Assembly (NCBI GenBank): GCA_050248735.1
Contig: JBFWRU010000003.1
Coordinates: 406,046 to 470,045, forward strand
Length of the DNA stretch: 64,000 nt
Source of the DNA: JACKFE01 sp050248735
Lineage (GTDB): Bacteria; Nitrospirota; Nitrospiria; Nitrospirales; UBA8639
Direction: 5' to 3'
Part shown: positions 27,258 through 36,014 of the stretch, piece by piece
Numbering within the stretch: the first letter of the stretch is position 1
Layout: the number at the start of each line of letters is the position of its first letter
Notes under the pieces: model-generated
What the model saw: only the letters and a program-made list of their open reading frames with translations
Database searches by the model: none
What the model was told of the DNA's origin: nothing
Program-made: the position numbers and the translations under genes

Positions 27258-28223
27258 CTATTCGATTATTTGATTCATTTCATCGAATAGATAAGGAGCT
27301 ATTGATACCTTCTTTTGTTTTTCTGCCGCCTTTTTAAACTGGCCAATCTGTTGGCACATTTCCATGAGCCCCTGCACCCTTCCAATTTGATGTATCAAGA
27401 TGTTTCTTCCCTGCTCGGACAGCCATTGATGGAATCTGGCTTTCCGTTTTCCTTTGTCGTCAATGTTTAGCTCATTTAATTTGGACTTCACGTACCCATT
27501 TTCAATTGGCTCATAAATATACCTATTTATGAAATGTCCATAATATTGTGGGCGTTTATGTGAAGTTGTTGGCTCATTATTGTAAAGCCGATCTAATTCC
27601 GCAAAAAAGGCATCAGGGAATGTATGTATCCATTTTTGAAGACCTTCTGCGATGTATTTTGCTAAAAGCAACCTAAGGGCATTATGCTTCCTGTCTTTCT
27701 GGAATCCTGTTGCTTCATCGATCAGCGCCGTAATGCCGACCTTGGCAAAAGAAGATTGCAAAATCTCGGCTTTGGCGGCTAGATGTTCTTGTTTCAGCGT
27801 TAATGCCCCTGACCTTCTTGCCTTGAGATAAAGCTCACAAATTGCAGGGAGGATGAGCGCGTTATACCCAATTTTCGTTGATTTTCCATCCAAATATTCT
27901 ATTGGGTTGATCAACCCCACAAGTTCTTGATCTATAAAGGGTTGTAGGCTCTGAGCATCGATAAAAGCGGGTCGGTTGATCAATCTATTATTGCTTCTTG
28001 GGACCCTGTCAAAAGCCTTAAAAACGGACGTCATGTTAATAACCCGCGTATTTTCCTTGTCATCCAAAATTGCACAATCAAGCTCTACTACATCGCCAAT
28101 AGGTAAAGGCCCCTGATAAAGCGCCTTTAAGCCACGGGGTGGCTTGCCGGAGGCAATTATCGCTTTTGCAACACTATCCAAACTGGAATCTATAGGATCA
28201 ATTGTTTGTGCTTTCTTAGCCAT
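27258..28223 (-). CDS. P63C-domain protein (IS passenger gene)
   Basis: 321 residues. The middle part carries the P63C pattern: GYNALILPAICELYLKARRSGAL and ALIDEATGFQKDRKHNALR, with PQYYGHFINRYIYEPI following. P63C proteins are found in phages and mobile elements; the function is unknown. The ATG (ATGGCTAAG) lies inside the last codons of the transposase gene, giving an 8-bp overlap and likely translational coupling. An N-terminal section mentions no DNA-binding motif I can name. Confidence 0.78.
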   Translation of the reverse strand: MAKKAQTIDPIDSSLDSVAKAIIASGKPPRGLKALYQGPLPIGDVVELDCAILDDKENTRVINMTSVFKAFDRVPRSNNRLINRPAFIDAQSLQPFIDQELVGLINPIEYLDGKSTKIGYNALILPAICELYLKARRSGALTLKQEHLAAKAEILQSSFAKVGITALIDEATGFQKDRKHNALRLLLAKYIAEGLQKWIHTFPDAFFAELDRLYNNEPTTSHKRPQYYGHFINRYIYEPIENGYVKSKLNELNIDDKGKRKARFHQWLSEQGRNILIHQIGRVQGLMEMCQQIGQFKKAAEKQKKVSIAPYLFDEMNQIIE

Positions 28224-29139
28224 AGATCAGCTCCTTATAGGTTAAGCGCCTTCCCACCATTCTTTCTGCCGTCATGCCGATGAAGTCTATGGTGCTAATT
28301 TGTGCAGTGTTGTGACGGAAAGAAAACTCATTTACATAGCGGCGCAAATGCTTGGCACTCATAAAGTGATAAATCCCATAGTACCCTCGTTTCAATAATG
28401 CCCAGAAACTCTCAATTCCATTTGTGTGGGCCATGCCATTAATGTATTGGCCAACACTGTGGTTAACGGTCAAATGGTTATACCCCTCTAGACCGATGTA
28501 AGATTTAAAGTTATCGGTAACGACTGTGGCTCCGGCAGAAATGTTTTGGGAAATAAAGCTGTGGATGGTGTCCTTTGAAGTGTCCTCAATGGGTTTAGCT
28601 TTGACGATACCATTTTGGCCTCTTGCCCCAACTACCGGCGTCTTCCCAATAGAGCCTCTGCCTTTTTGTAATTTCTTATTAAAATGCTTATTCCCTTCCT
28701 TGCCGCCAATATAGCACTCATCAATTTGAACGTGATTCCCCATATCATGGCTATCCTTATTGGCCATCCATGTTTCGCGGATTCGCTGGGCAAGAAACCA
28801 TGCAGATTTTTGGGTTATGCCAAGCTCTTTTGCCATCTGCGTTGACGGGACACCCTTGCGTGCCGTTGTCATCATATATATAGCCATCAACCACTTGTGC
28901 AAAGGGAGGCGCGATTCAGCTAGAACGGTCCCGGTCCTAACGCTAAAATGCTTTCGACATGCTTTGCAACGGTATGGCATTGGACGGTGTCCCTTAATCT
29001 CCGACACGTCAACACTTCCGCAATGCCCGCAGTATGGAGAATCTGCCCATCGTTTATATTCAAAAAATAAGCGGGCTGATTCCTCGCCTGGGAACCTCTG
29101 GAAAAACTTATAAAAACTTATTGTTTCTGTTTTGCTCAT
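28216..29139 (-). CDS. IS1595-family transposase (ISXO2-like)
   Basis: 307 residues. N-terminal zinc ribbon with CGHCGSVDV and CKACRKHF (about residues 37-65), a helix-turn-helix (STQMAKELGITQKSAWFLAQRI), then the DDE nuclease domain with VQIDECYIGGKEGNKH (first Asp about 140), VVTDNFKSY (second Asp) and NGIESFWALLKRG (final acidic residue). The length matches the family. The frame appears intact. Confidence 0.93.
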   Translation of the reverse strand: MSKTETISFYKFFQRFPGEESARLFFEYKRWADSPYCGHCGSVDVSEIKGHRPMPYRCKACRKHFSVRTGTVLAESRLPLHKWLMAIYMMTTARKGVPSTQMAKELGITQKSAWFLAQRIRETWMANKDSHDMGNHVQIDECYIGGKEGNKHFNKKLQKGRGSIGKTPVVGARGQNGIVKAKPIEDTSKDTIHSFISQNISAGATVVTDNFKSYIGLEGYNHLTVNHSVGQYINGMAHTNGIESFWALLKRGYYGIYHFMSAKHLRRYVNEFSFRHNTAQISTIDFIGMTAERMVGRRLTYKELIYG

Positions 29140-29213
29140 GATGCCCCCCTATTTTCTGATCATGAATTCATGGACTATACTAGCCAAACATCCCGACATT
29201 GGTCAAGGAGTTT

Positions 29214-29237
29214 TGGCTAGTTAAATATATAGTTCCC
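29214..29237 (-). repeat. Right terminal inverted repeat of the IS
   Basis: 24 bp, perfect reverse complement of 27145-27168. Confidence 0.93.
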
Positions 29238-29245
29238 TTAAAATT
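29238..29245. repeat. Right target-site duplication of the IS element
   Basis: TTAAAATT, identical to the left copy at 27137-27144. Confidence 0.9.
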
Positions 29246-29505
29246 TCATATCGTTATTCCCAATTTTTTTGAGGTAGTGCAACCGAATATTTTTTAAGCT
29301 CTCCGGTCTTTTGATCTGTTCTTCCTCATGCGTTCTTTTCATCTGATATTTATCCCTGGACTCCTACCCTCTGCGAGCGATTCCGCACAGTTATTTCGGT
29401 TTGAAATCGCTCAATGCGAGATATCCACAGCCAACCACTTTAAGAATTTAATTTATAGCAAATTGTTTTTAAAAGTTTTTTTATAATTTTTCACTATATT
29501 TAAGT
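29246..29505 (+). other. Intergenic region upstream of the micropeptide/cytochrome unit
   Basis: AT-rich, no gene. A weak inverted pattern TGCGA-N6-CCGCA (around 29373-29388) lies about 120-135 bp before the -24 element and might be a diverged version of the palindrome upstream of sulP; the centre spacing differs. Confidence 0.25.
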
Positions 29506-29506
29506 T

Positions 29507-29521
29507 TGGCATTTCCATTGC
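29507..29521 (+). promoter_or_regulatory. sigma54 -24/-12 promoter candidate for micropeptides and cytochrome
   Basis: TGGCATTTCCATTGC, preceded by TT, exact sigma54 spacing. The predicted start is near 29533, about 60 nt before the first micropeptide. It has the same TGGYAT form as the other four candidates. Confidence 0.6.
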
Positions 29522-29593
29522 TTTCCTTATGGAATGAAGGAAACAAGGAAATCAGTAAAGTCCAAAAGTTAAACAAGAAAGAACGAATAAACC

Positions 29594-29650
29594 ATGGAAG
29601 CTTTTACTCTTATCCTACTCGTCACCTGGGCGGTCCTTGCGAGGTTTTAA
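29594..29650 (+). CDS. Possible 18-residue hydrophobic micropeptide
   Basis: ATG frame coding MEAFTLILLVTWAVLARF, one short hydrophobic helix. It ends one base before the next micropeptide start. There is only a weak AGAAAG upstream. The support comes from the tandem arrangement and the sigma54 promoter candidate 75 bp upstream, not from similarity. Confidence 0.35.
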   Translation: MEAFTLILLVTWAVLARF

Positions 29651-29651
29651 C

Positions 29652-29726
29652 ATGGAACATGTCCCTCTCATCACCATCGTGACCATCATTGTCATTCAAT
29701 TGATGAAGCGGATGGGTTTTGATTAA
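29652..29726 (+). CDS. Possible 24-residue single-helix membrane peptide
   Basis: ATG frame beginning MEHVPLITIVTIIVIQLM and ending in a basic segment KRMGFD. It starts one base after the stop of the first micropeptide, the layout of a translationally coupled pair. One hydrophobic helix of about 14 residues with a positive C-terminal end. Function unknown; perhaps an accessory peptide of a membrane redox complex, by analogy with other such peptides. Confidence 0.4.
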   Translation: MEHVPLITIVTIIVIQLMKRMGFD

Positions 29727-29938
29727 TCGAACGGCGAACTCTTCGTCCCTTCGTTTTTTTCTCCACCTGCAGTATGATTCGTCCGCCAGTAGCCTTCTAC
29801 CAGAGCCGATTCTTCTGTTAAAAAAATGGTAGGAGGTACCAATCCTCTCCTGTTATAATTCATAGTTTGTCTGTACCTGGCTCATATTTCAAATCGATAT
29901 ATGGCCCCTGTGAAAGGTGGCAACGAGGCAATCCCCCC

Positions 29939-30511
29939 ATGATTGGAAAACCGTTCCTTCTTCTGATCTCGATCAGTATTTCCCTTGCGCTGGGGATCGG
30001 AATAGGAATGAACATGTCTCCACGGACCGGAATTCCCATTCGAGTGGTGGCCGATTATTTACATGCCGTTCTGCAAGCCGATCGGACCTTTTACACCCAA
30101 CATGTGGTTGAAAGAATGGAAGCCATGTTACTGGTCACAGCCACCGAAAATTGGCGTGAGGAGCGAACCTTGCCTCTGCCTGCTCAATTCTTCAAAGAAG
30201 CCTCGCGTAGCCTACAACTGAGCGATAAACCGTTTCGATATCGACTCGTGAGTCTTTGGCCATTGAACCCCGAAAATACACCACAGGATGAAGCCGAACG
30301 AAAAGCCCTGGAAAAGGTGATCACCTATGGTGAAGTCGCCGAACATGAAATTCAACGAGACAACCAGAAATTCTATCAAGCCATTTTTCCCGATCGAGCC
30401 GTGAGTCGGGCCTGTGTAAATTGCCACAATGCTCACGCGGATAGCCCCAAACGCGACTTTAAGTTGAATGACGTAATGGGTGGTTTGGAAATTCTGATTC
30501 CTCTGGAATGA
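29939..30511 (+). CDS. DUF3365/Tll0287-like mono-heme c-type protein
   Basis: 190 residues from the ATG at 29939, which has GAGG about ten bases upstream and opens a signal anchor (MIGKPFLLLISISISLALGIGIG). An upstream frame from 29867 adds only poor sequence. One heme c motif, CVNCH, near the C-terminus in SRACVNCHNAH, preceded by FYQAIFPDRAV; this is the DUF3365 layout, a periplasmic heme sensor-like fold. The role may be redox sensing or electron transfer. Confidence 0.78.
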   Translation: MIGKPFLLLISISISLALGIGIGMNMSPRTGIPIRVVADYLHAVLQADRTFYTQHVVERMEAMLLVTATENWREERTLPLPAQFFKEASRSLQLSDKPFRYRLVSLWPLNPENTPQDEAERKALEKVITYGEVAEHEIQRDNQKFYQAIFPDRAVSRACVNCHNAHADSPKRDFKLNDVMGGLEILIPLE

Positions 30512-30639
30512 CACTCCCTTCATATCCTTCTTTCTGAAGGACAATATTTTTACCGCTTTTTCAACCTTGGGAAACTTTCTTTCCCAGATCATATTCAGAA
30601 TAACGCCGGCTTCCCCCTTGACGACAGACCATGGAATAG

Positions 30640-30849
30640 AGTGAAATCGCCTCCCAGCCAACCTTCATCCTTTTCCTAGGATGTGCCCCATGGGGCTTGT
30701 TCGCGGATTACATTTCAACAACCTTCGCGGTGACATCTTATGGAGGCATGGTCGCAGCGCTAGTGGCATTGCCACTAGCCATCGCTGGTCTCTATGGGGC
30801 CATATTCGAAGGCTTTTTCGCGGCACTCTTCGGAGGAACTCCGGATTAG
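30640..30849 (+). CDS. Hydrophobic small protein without a clear start (perhaps decayed)
   Basis: An open frame with two strongly hydrophobic segments (FILFLGCAPWGLFADYI and GMVAALVALPLAIAGLYGAIF) and a final FFAALFGGTPD. The composition is that of a real membrane protein. No ATG or GTG lies ahead of the first helix: the frame is closed by TAG two codons after an ATG at 30631, leaving only TTG at 30697 or ATG at 30748. It is either a small protein with an unusual start or a gene broken by a nonsense change. It lies upstream of the transporter at 31019. Confidence 0.35.
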   Translation, partial: SEIASQPTFILFLGCAPWGLFADYISTTFAVTSYGGMVAALVALPLAIAGLYGAIFEGFFAALFGGTPD

Positions 30850-31018
30850 GTTTCCAGTCCCACTGGTTCCATGACAGTGGTCATGGCGGGAATTGTTACC
30901 ATCTTTCCTTTCTGTGAAACATTCTCTGCCTCGCTCTCTCATCCAAAATTTTCTAAGACAACTTAATCGAATCGGACGAACTTTTACTCTCCCTAAAAAA
31001 ATCCTCTGAGCCCAGACA

Positions 31019-32365
31019 ATGCACGAAAACCCACTTCAGACAATTTTCGGGTTCTCACCCCTTTGGCTGGCCACATCCATATTAGTGCTCACCTATGCCG
31101 TCATTATCTCTGAACGGTTTAACCGGGCCATTGTGGCTCTTCTTGGTGCGGCCATGGTCATCGGAACGGGTGTTCTCTCACAGGAACAGGCCATTGATGG
31201 AATCGATTTCAATACGATCGGACTATTGACCGGCATGATGATCCTGGTTGGAATAACCAAGGAATGCGGTGTTTTTCAATTCCTTGCAATCAAAGCCGCC
31301 AAGGCGGCCAAGGGCAGCCCGTGGGGTATCCTGGTCATGCTCTCCATCGTGACGGCCGTGCTCTCGGCGTTTTTAGACAATGTCACCACGGTTCTGCTGG
31401 TCGCCCCCGTCACGTTGCTCATTGCGGACGAATTGAAAATCAACCCCTACCCTCTGCTGTTCGCAGAGATTAACGCTTCCAATACCGGGGGAACCGCGAC
31501 CCTTATTGGCGATCCCCCCAACATCATGATCGGCTCTGCCACAAGCCTGACATTCAATGATTTCGTGATTCATCTGACTCCGGTGGCTCTGCTAGCCTTT
31601 AGCGTCACACTCATTCCCCTGTGGTTTATTTTTGGAAGAACCATGTCCGCCACCCCGGAAGCCCGTGCCCGCATCATGGCCTTTAACGAATACGAAGCGA
31701 TCCGTGATGTACATCTATTACAACGCTGTCTCCTGGTTTTTAGTCTGGTCATTACTGGATTCATCTTCGCGCATTCCCTGCACCTTGAACCCGCCACCAT
31801 TGCCCTGGGTGGGGCGGCTCTGCTCCTCTTACTCGTCACATTTCCTCTGGATAACGAAAAGGCTGGGCATAAAGTGCATGAGTTGTTCGGGCAGGTGGAG
31901 TGGATTACCATTTTCTTTTTCTGCGGCCTGTTTATCATTGTCACCGGTGTGGAACATGCTGGCCTCCTGCAAACCCTGGCCGATTGGACATTGAGTCTGA
32001 CCGCAGGAAATTTCACCGTTACGGCCCTGGCCATTCTTTGGGTTTCGGCCATTCTTTCGGCTATTGTGGACAATATTCCCTTTGTCGCCACCATGATCCC
32101 CCTGGTCAAAGGCATGCTTCCGGTCTTTCAACAGGCCGGCATTCCCCTTGATCAGGCTGAGGCACTTTGGTGGGCATTAGCCTTGGGTGCCTGCCTTGGA
32201 GGGAACGGCACCTTGGTGGGAGCTTCCGCAAATTTAATTGTGGCGGGGATTGCGGAACGGAATGGCGTGCCCTTTCGTTTTCTGCCATTCTTGAAAATAG
32301 CCTTTCCGCTCATGATTCTCCAAATCTTGATCGGTACGCTGTATATCTGGATGAGGTATTTATGA
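31019..32365 (+). CDS. ArsB/NhaD/SLC13-superfamily ion transporter
   Basis: 448 residues, about 11 hydrophobic helices. Two inverted halves each carry the superfamily hairpin motifs: FLDNVTTVLLVAPV with NASNTGGTATLIGDPPNIMIG (about 117-170) and IVDNIPFVATMIPLV with LGGNGTLVGASANLIVAG (about 345-420). Members move sodium/protons, arsenite or dicarboxylates; the substrate here cannot be told. The stop overlaps the ATG of a CBS-domain gene (ATGA), so the CBS protein probably regulates it. Confidence 0.85.
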   Translation: MHENPLQTIFGFSPLWLATSILVLTYAVIISERFNRAIVALLGAAMVIGTGVLSQEQAIDGIDFNTIGLLTGMMILVGITKECGVFQFLAIKAAKAAKGSPWGILVMLSIVTAVLSAFLDNVTTVLLVAPVTLLIADELKINPYPLLFAEINASNTGGTATLIGDPPNIMIGSATSLTFNDFVIHLTPVALLAFSVTLIPLWFIFGRTMSATPEARARIMAFNEYEAIRDVHLLQRCLLVFSLVITGFIFAHSLHLEPATIALGGAALLLLLVTFPLDNEKAGHKVHELFGQVEWITIFFFCGLFIIVTGVEHAGLLQTLADWTLSLTAGNFTVTALAILWVSAILSAIVDNIPFVATMIPLVKGMLPVFQQAGIPLDQAEALWWALALGACLGGNGTLVGASANLIVAGIAERNGVPFRFLPFLKIAFPLMILQILIGTLYIWMRYL

Positions 32366-32814
32366 AGGCCCAAGACATCATGACTCGTCAGATCCACACG
32401 ATTGCGCCCGATTGTTCGATCGGCGAAGCCTTGAGTCGCATGGCTGACCTTCGTATTCAGGCTTTTCCTGTGGTTGATGAACAAGAAAGCACCCTTCTGG
32501 GAACCTTGAATTTCTGGCAGATTCTGGAACAGGCCATGCCCGCCTACATCGCCAAAGGAGACTTGCCTGACGTTGGATTTGCTCCGGATCTGGCACAACT
32601 CCACGAACGCCTCGAAGAACTGAAACCACAACCGGTCACCTCCGCCATGAACCCTCATCCCCCATGCGTTCGGCCGGATGACTCCGTTCTCACCTGCGCC
32701 GCGTTGATCATGAAAACTCCGAAAACCGTCTATTTACTGCCCGTCGTGGAAGGAGACCGTCAATTAGTGGGACTCATCTCGGCCTGGGACATTATTAAAG
32801 AAATCGCGACATAG
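32362..32814 (+). CDS. CBS-domain protein, probable regulator of the transporter
   Basis: 150 residues from the ATG that overlaps the transporter stop. Two CBS motifs: residues 1-60 (AQDIMTRQIHTIAPDCSIGEALSRM ... QAFPVVDEQ) and 90-148 (VTSAMNPHPPCVRPDDSVLTCA ... LLPVVEGDRQLVGLISAWDI). Such pairs bind adenine nucleotides and gate transporters or enzymes. Translational coupling points to a subunit of the transporter. Confidence 0.85.
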   Translation: MKAQDIMTRQIHTIAPDCSIGEALSRMADLRIQAFPVVDEQESTLLGTLNFWQILEQAMPAYIAKGDLPDVGFAPDLAQLHERLEELKPQPVTSAMNPHPPCVRPDDSVLTCAALIMKTPKTVYLLPVVEGDRQLVGLISAWDIIKEIAT

Positions 32815-33600
32815 AAGAATCACCCAATAATTCTTCCAATCCGCATCTTTCTTTTCGGGCTTCCCTCCCTAACCTAGATCACGGTATTGTTTTAAAAATT
32901 TCCGTGTACGCCTCACCTGATCGATCAACAAACGACTATCGGAATTGTATGCCAATTAATCGAGTTCCTTCCTTGTCTGGTCTCTCCTCAACGGGACAAT
33001 CTGCGCACAGATCATCACCTATGCTCTCATCCGATTGATTCATCAAATGCAACCTTGGCTCGAACAATTTCAGATAAAAATTCTCCTCAAAATTTTTGTG
33101 GGTGGAAATCCATGCGTCCCAGGAGGCAATCCAACAAGAATATAAGCGATATTCGCCTTAAGGGCTGTCCGGCCCAATTACGGTCTGCTCAACCCGAGGG
33201 CTCAACCCTCGGTGACCTTGTTCCAATTCTTAACACCGGACATTTTCCATACAATAACCCTCTTCTCTATGGCCCAAAAGACTTGAGAACTCACACGACC
33301 ACTTCCTCAACTCGTCCCCCGATCCATCCGTTCCGTGCCTTTTCGCTCAGATGATTCTGTGCCGTTCCGCTCAATTCTTGAGAAAATTGAAACTTTCATT
33401 CAGCCGTTTTTAAGAGAACAGGGCAAATTCATTAGGAAATTTCATACCGCCGCCCTGTTGTCTTAGAGGCATACCGGTTGCACCCATTAAAACAAGATAT
33501 CCATTGCCATACATGGGGCATTCTGGAGGAATAGAGGAAGAACTGAGATCGTCGCAACCCAACACCCCTCAAGAAAATAAAGGGAAATGGTACATCACTC
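32815..33600. other. Long intergenic region with a hairpin
   Basis: About 785 bp. A 99-codon frame at 33055 has no family features or ribosome site. CCGAGGG-CTCAA-CCCTCGG (33194-33212) is a perfect 7-bp hairpin without a T-tract; it could belong to a small RNA, but nothing else supports that. No promoter of sigma54 form was found. Confidence 0.3.
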
Positions 33601-34047
33601 ATGAACCATCATTTGGCAGAAAATGCGGCACTGACCCGATCATCACCAATTCTTATTGCCGATGACAATTCTATGTGGCGTAACATCCTTCGGATGATTT
33701 TGGATGCCTACGGATACCGCTGTTTGGAAGCCCCCAATGGAAAAACCGCTTTAGGGATAATCCGGACCTCTTCCATTGGATTCATCATCACTGATTTTCA
33801 CATGCCAGATGTAAACGGTTGTGAACTATTAGAGCAGCTCCCGCGGGATGGTAGTGCATGTCCCCCAGCTGTCTTGGTTACCGGAGATCTCACTGACCGG
33901 ATTCAACAACGAGCTTTACAAGCAGGGGCAATAACTGTTCTAGAAAAACCTTTTGACCAGAAGATCCTCATCGAAATCATCCATCTGTCCTATCAACAAA
34001 CAGCTCACTGTCAGGGAGTTAGGGCTTTATCATCGACTCTTCTCTAA
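33601..34047 (+). CDS. Single-domain response regulator
   Basis: 148 residues, a stand-alone receiver domain. Acidic pair in IADDNSM, phospho-acceptor Asp in IITDFHMPDVNG, Thr in VLVTGDLTD and Lys in VLEKPFDQ are all present. No output domain, so it acts through a partner (kinase relay or motor-type control). It lies 61 bp before a small conserved-looking gene. Confidence 0.85.
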   Translation: MNHHLAENAALTRSSPILIADDNSMWRNILRMILDAYGYRCLEAPNGKTALGIIRTSSIGFIITDFHMPDVNGCELLEQLPRDGSACPPAVLVTGDLTDRIQQRALQAGAITVLEKPFDQKILIEIIHLSYQQTAHCQGVRALSSTLL

Positions 34048-34108
34048 AATAATTCACCCGTACAATAATCCGATAACCGGAAGTTTTTCACGCAAAGGAG
34101 GTTCCAAG

Positions 34109-34324
34109 ATGACCATTCAAGGCGTTCCGGAAGGGGGATTCAAAACCGTAGGAGAAATTGTGGCAACCAATTCTCTTCAATTTTCTCCCAATCAAGAAGC
34201 ACTTTCTGTGGCCGTTGAATTGGTATCCACCCATACCTCAGGCGGACCTAATGTGGTGAGGTCCATTACTCGTCACGACCTGTTGCGTGCCTGGGTCGGC
34301 CTGGGCTTGAGTGGGGAAGATTAG
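34109..34324 (+). CDS. Hypothetical 71-residue protein
   Basis: The ATG at 34109 has a near-perfect ribosome site (AAAGGAGG, eight bases upstream), which makes this a real gene despite its size. The protein (MTIQGVPEGGFKTVGEIV ... RHDLLRAWVGLGLSGED) has no signal peptide or helix and is not recognised. It may be co-transcribed with the response regulator. Confidence 0.6.
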   Translation: MTIQGVPEGGFKTVGEIVATNSLQFSPNQEALSVAVELVSTHTSGGPNVVRSITRHDLLRAWVGLGLSGED

Positions 34325-34445
34325 GACTTATGGCAATTGTTTGATTTGAGATGTCAAAAGCTCTCCTGCTTCCCGGTGTGTTGCTTCTTGAAGCCTGTCC
34401 TGCTGATAGCCCAATCTACTGTGGATATGACTAAGCAAGGAGGAA

Positions 34446-35861
34446 TCAGCATATCGAAATTTTGGATTCCGGGAATCGATACATTCTGACGTCGCGATCC
34501 CGGAAAGAACCTAACCCCACCAGCAGGGGACCAAAGCGACCAATAAACATGGAGAATATAATAATGAGTTTTCCCACGGCTGAAAAAGACGCGGAAAGGC
34601 TCAATACGCCCCCATCCCCCACGGAATAGCCGGTCGTGCCGAGTGCCGAGGCCACCTCGAACATCAAGGAGAGGAAGTGATGGGATTCCAGCATACTGAG
34701 TATCAAGGTAAAAAAAGTCAAAAGCATCATCGAGAGAATCGCCAAGGACAAGGCCCGATGGACGATAACCATAGGCGTCCGACGCCAAAAACACTCCACA
34801 TCTTCCCGGTGTCGAAGCATACTCCAGACGAAAATCCCGATAATCCCAAACGTAGTTGTTTTGATGCCCCCCGCCGTTCCCCCAGGAGATCCGCCAATAA
34901 ACATCAGGATAACCAAAAGATACAAAGAAGCATTGGTCAGGTGACTCATATCAAGCGTATTGAATCCAGCCGTTCTGGCAGATATCGCATGGAAGAATCC
35001 GACCAAAGTCTTATCCAACCAACCGAGACCTCCTAATGTGTGAGGATTCCGCCATTCCAGGAGTAATAAAAGGGATGTCCCTCCGACAATCAGAAGGCCG
35101 GTGACCAGTAAAACCAATTTGGAATGTGTGTGCAGCCGCTGCCGTTCTCCTCGTAACTTTTGCGAGACATCGATGAGGACGATAAATCCCAACCCTCCCA
35201 AAATTATTAAAAGTAGGACAACCAGATTCACTGTCCAATCAGACTGATAGGACATTAAGTTAGTGGAAAATGAAGAAAATCCTGCGTTATTAAAAGCTGA
35301 GATTGCCTGAAAAATTCCATGGTAGAGAGCCTGACCAAAGGGATAATCTTTGACAAATCTGGCACTGAGAATAACTGCCCCGATCAGTTCCAGAGTCAAT
35401 GTCCATATCACAATAGTTTTGGCATACCGAACAAGCCCTTCCAAATTGAATGTGCTGAACGCCTCAGCCATCATCATTCGATCTCTCAACCCTATTTGTC
35501 GACCAATGGTCAACAGGAGCATAGTGACCAAGGTGGCATACCCAAGCCCCCCGATCTGAATCAGAATCAAGACGATAACATGCCCAAACACGCTAAAATC
35601 CTCAGCGGTATCCGCCACAATGAGTCCGGTCACACATACAGCGGATGTGGCGGTAAACAGAGCATCGATTGGAGTGAGTTGTTTGGAGGGCATCGTGGCC
35701 CAAGGCAACAGAAGCAAAGCGGCTCCCACAAGAATGGCTAAAGCCCCGGCAAAAACCACGATCTGTCCAGGTGACAGTAAATGAAGTCGGAAAGGCAATT
35801 CGTGCGGAAGGCGTTTGATTGCTCGGCGCAAGCGGGGAGGGGACGGACGCATCTCTTTCAT
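34446..35861 (-). CDS. Trk/Ktr-type potassium transporter membrane subunit
   Basis: 471 residues, KtrB-like in length, with four M-P-M repeats whose pore loops are visible: SAVCVTGLIV, SAFNNAGFSSF, SARTAGFNTLD and GTTGYSVGDGG. It imports K+ with Na+ or H+. The usual nucleotide-binding RCK partner (TrkA/KtrA) is not next to it in this window. Confidence 0.88.
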   Translation of the reverse strand: MKEMRPSPPRLRRAIKRLPHELPFRLHLLSPGQIVVFAGALAILVGAALLLLPWATMPSKQLTPIDALFTATSAVCVTGLIVADTAEDFSVFGHVIVLILIQIGGLGYATLVTMLLLTIGRQIGLRDRMMMAEAFSTFNLEGLVRYAKTIVIWTLTLELIGAVILSARFVKDYPFGQALYHGIFQAISAFNNAGFSSFSTNLMSYQSDWTVNLVVLLLIILGGLGFIVLIDVSQKLRGERQRLHTHSKLVLLVTGLLIVGGTSLLLLLEWRNPHTLGGLGWLDKTLVGFFHAISARTAGFNTLDMSHLTNASLYLLVILMFIGGSPGGTAGGIKTTTFGIIGIFVWSMLRHREDVECFWRRTPMVIVHRALSLAILSMMLLTFFTLILSMLESHHFLSLMFEVASALGTTGYSVGDGGVLSLSASFSAVGKLIIIFSMFIGRFGPLLVGLGSFRDRDVRMYRFPESKISIC

Positions 35862-36014
35862 TCAGAAATAGTTTGGGAGACCGATCAAACAGTCGAGGAA
35901 GAATCATACAGGAAAAGCAGGAAAAAATCTGATGATGAGAAATTTCTTCTGCCCGAATTCAGAAAACCCGGGCACGGTGGTCCAGAGCCTGGCATCTTGC
36001 CTTTCCGCAGCCGG

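Larger units (their letters stand above)
27145..29237 (-). mobile_element. Complete IS1595-family element with a P63C passenger gene
   Basis: 2093 bp bounded by perfect 24-bp inverted repeats (27145-27168 and 29214-29237, outer bases GGGAACTATA) and flanked by a perfect 8-bp duplication TTAAAATT, the size known for IS1595 elements. It carries a transposase gene and, overlapping it by 8 bp, a passenger gene. IS1595 members with passenger genes are known. The intact ends, duplication and reading frames suggest recent insertion. Confidence 0.93.

Noticed and set aside
33055..33354. 99-codon frame in the 32.8-33.6 kb gap
   Set aside because: Low-complexity, basic and Ser/Thr-rich; no ribosome site; overlaps a hairpin.
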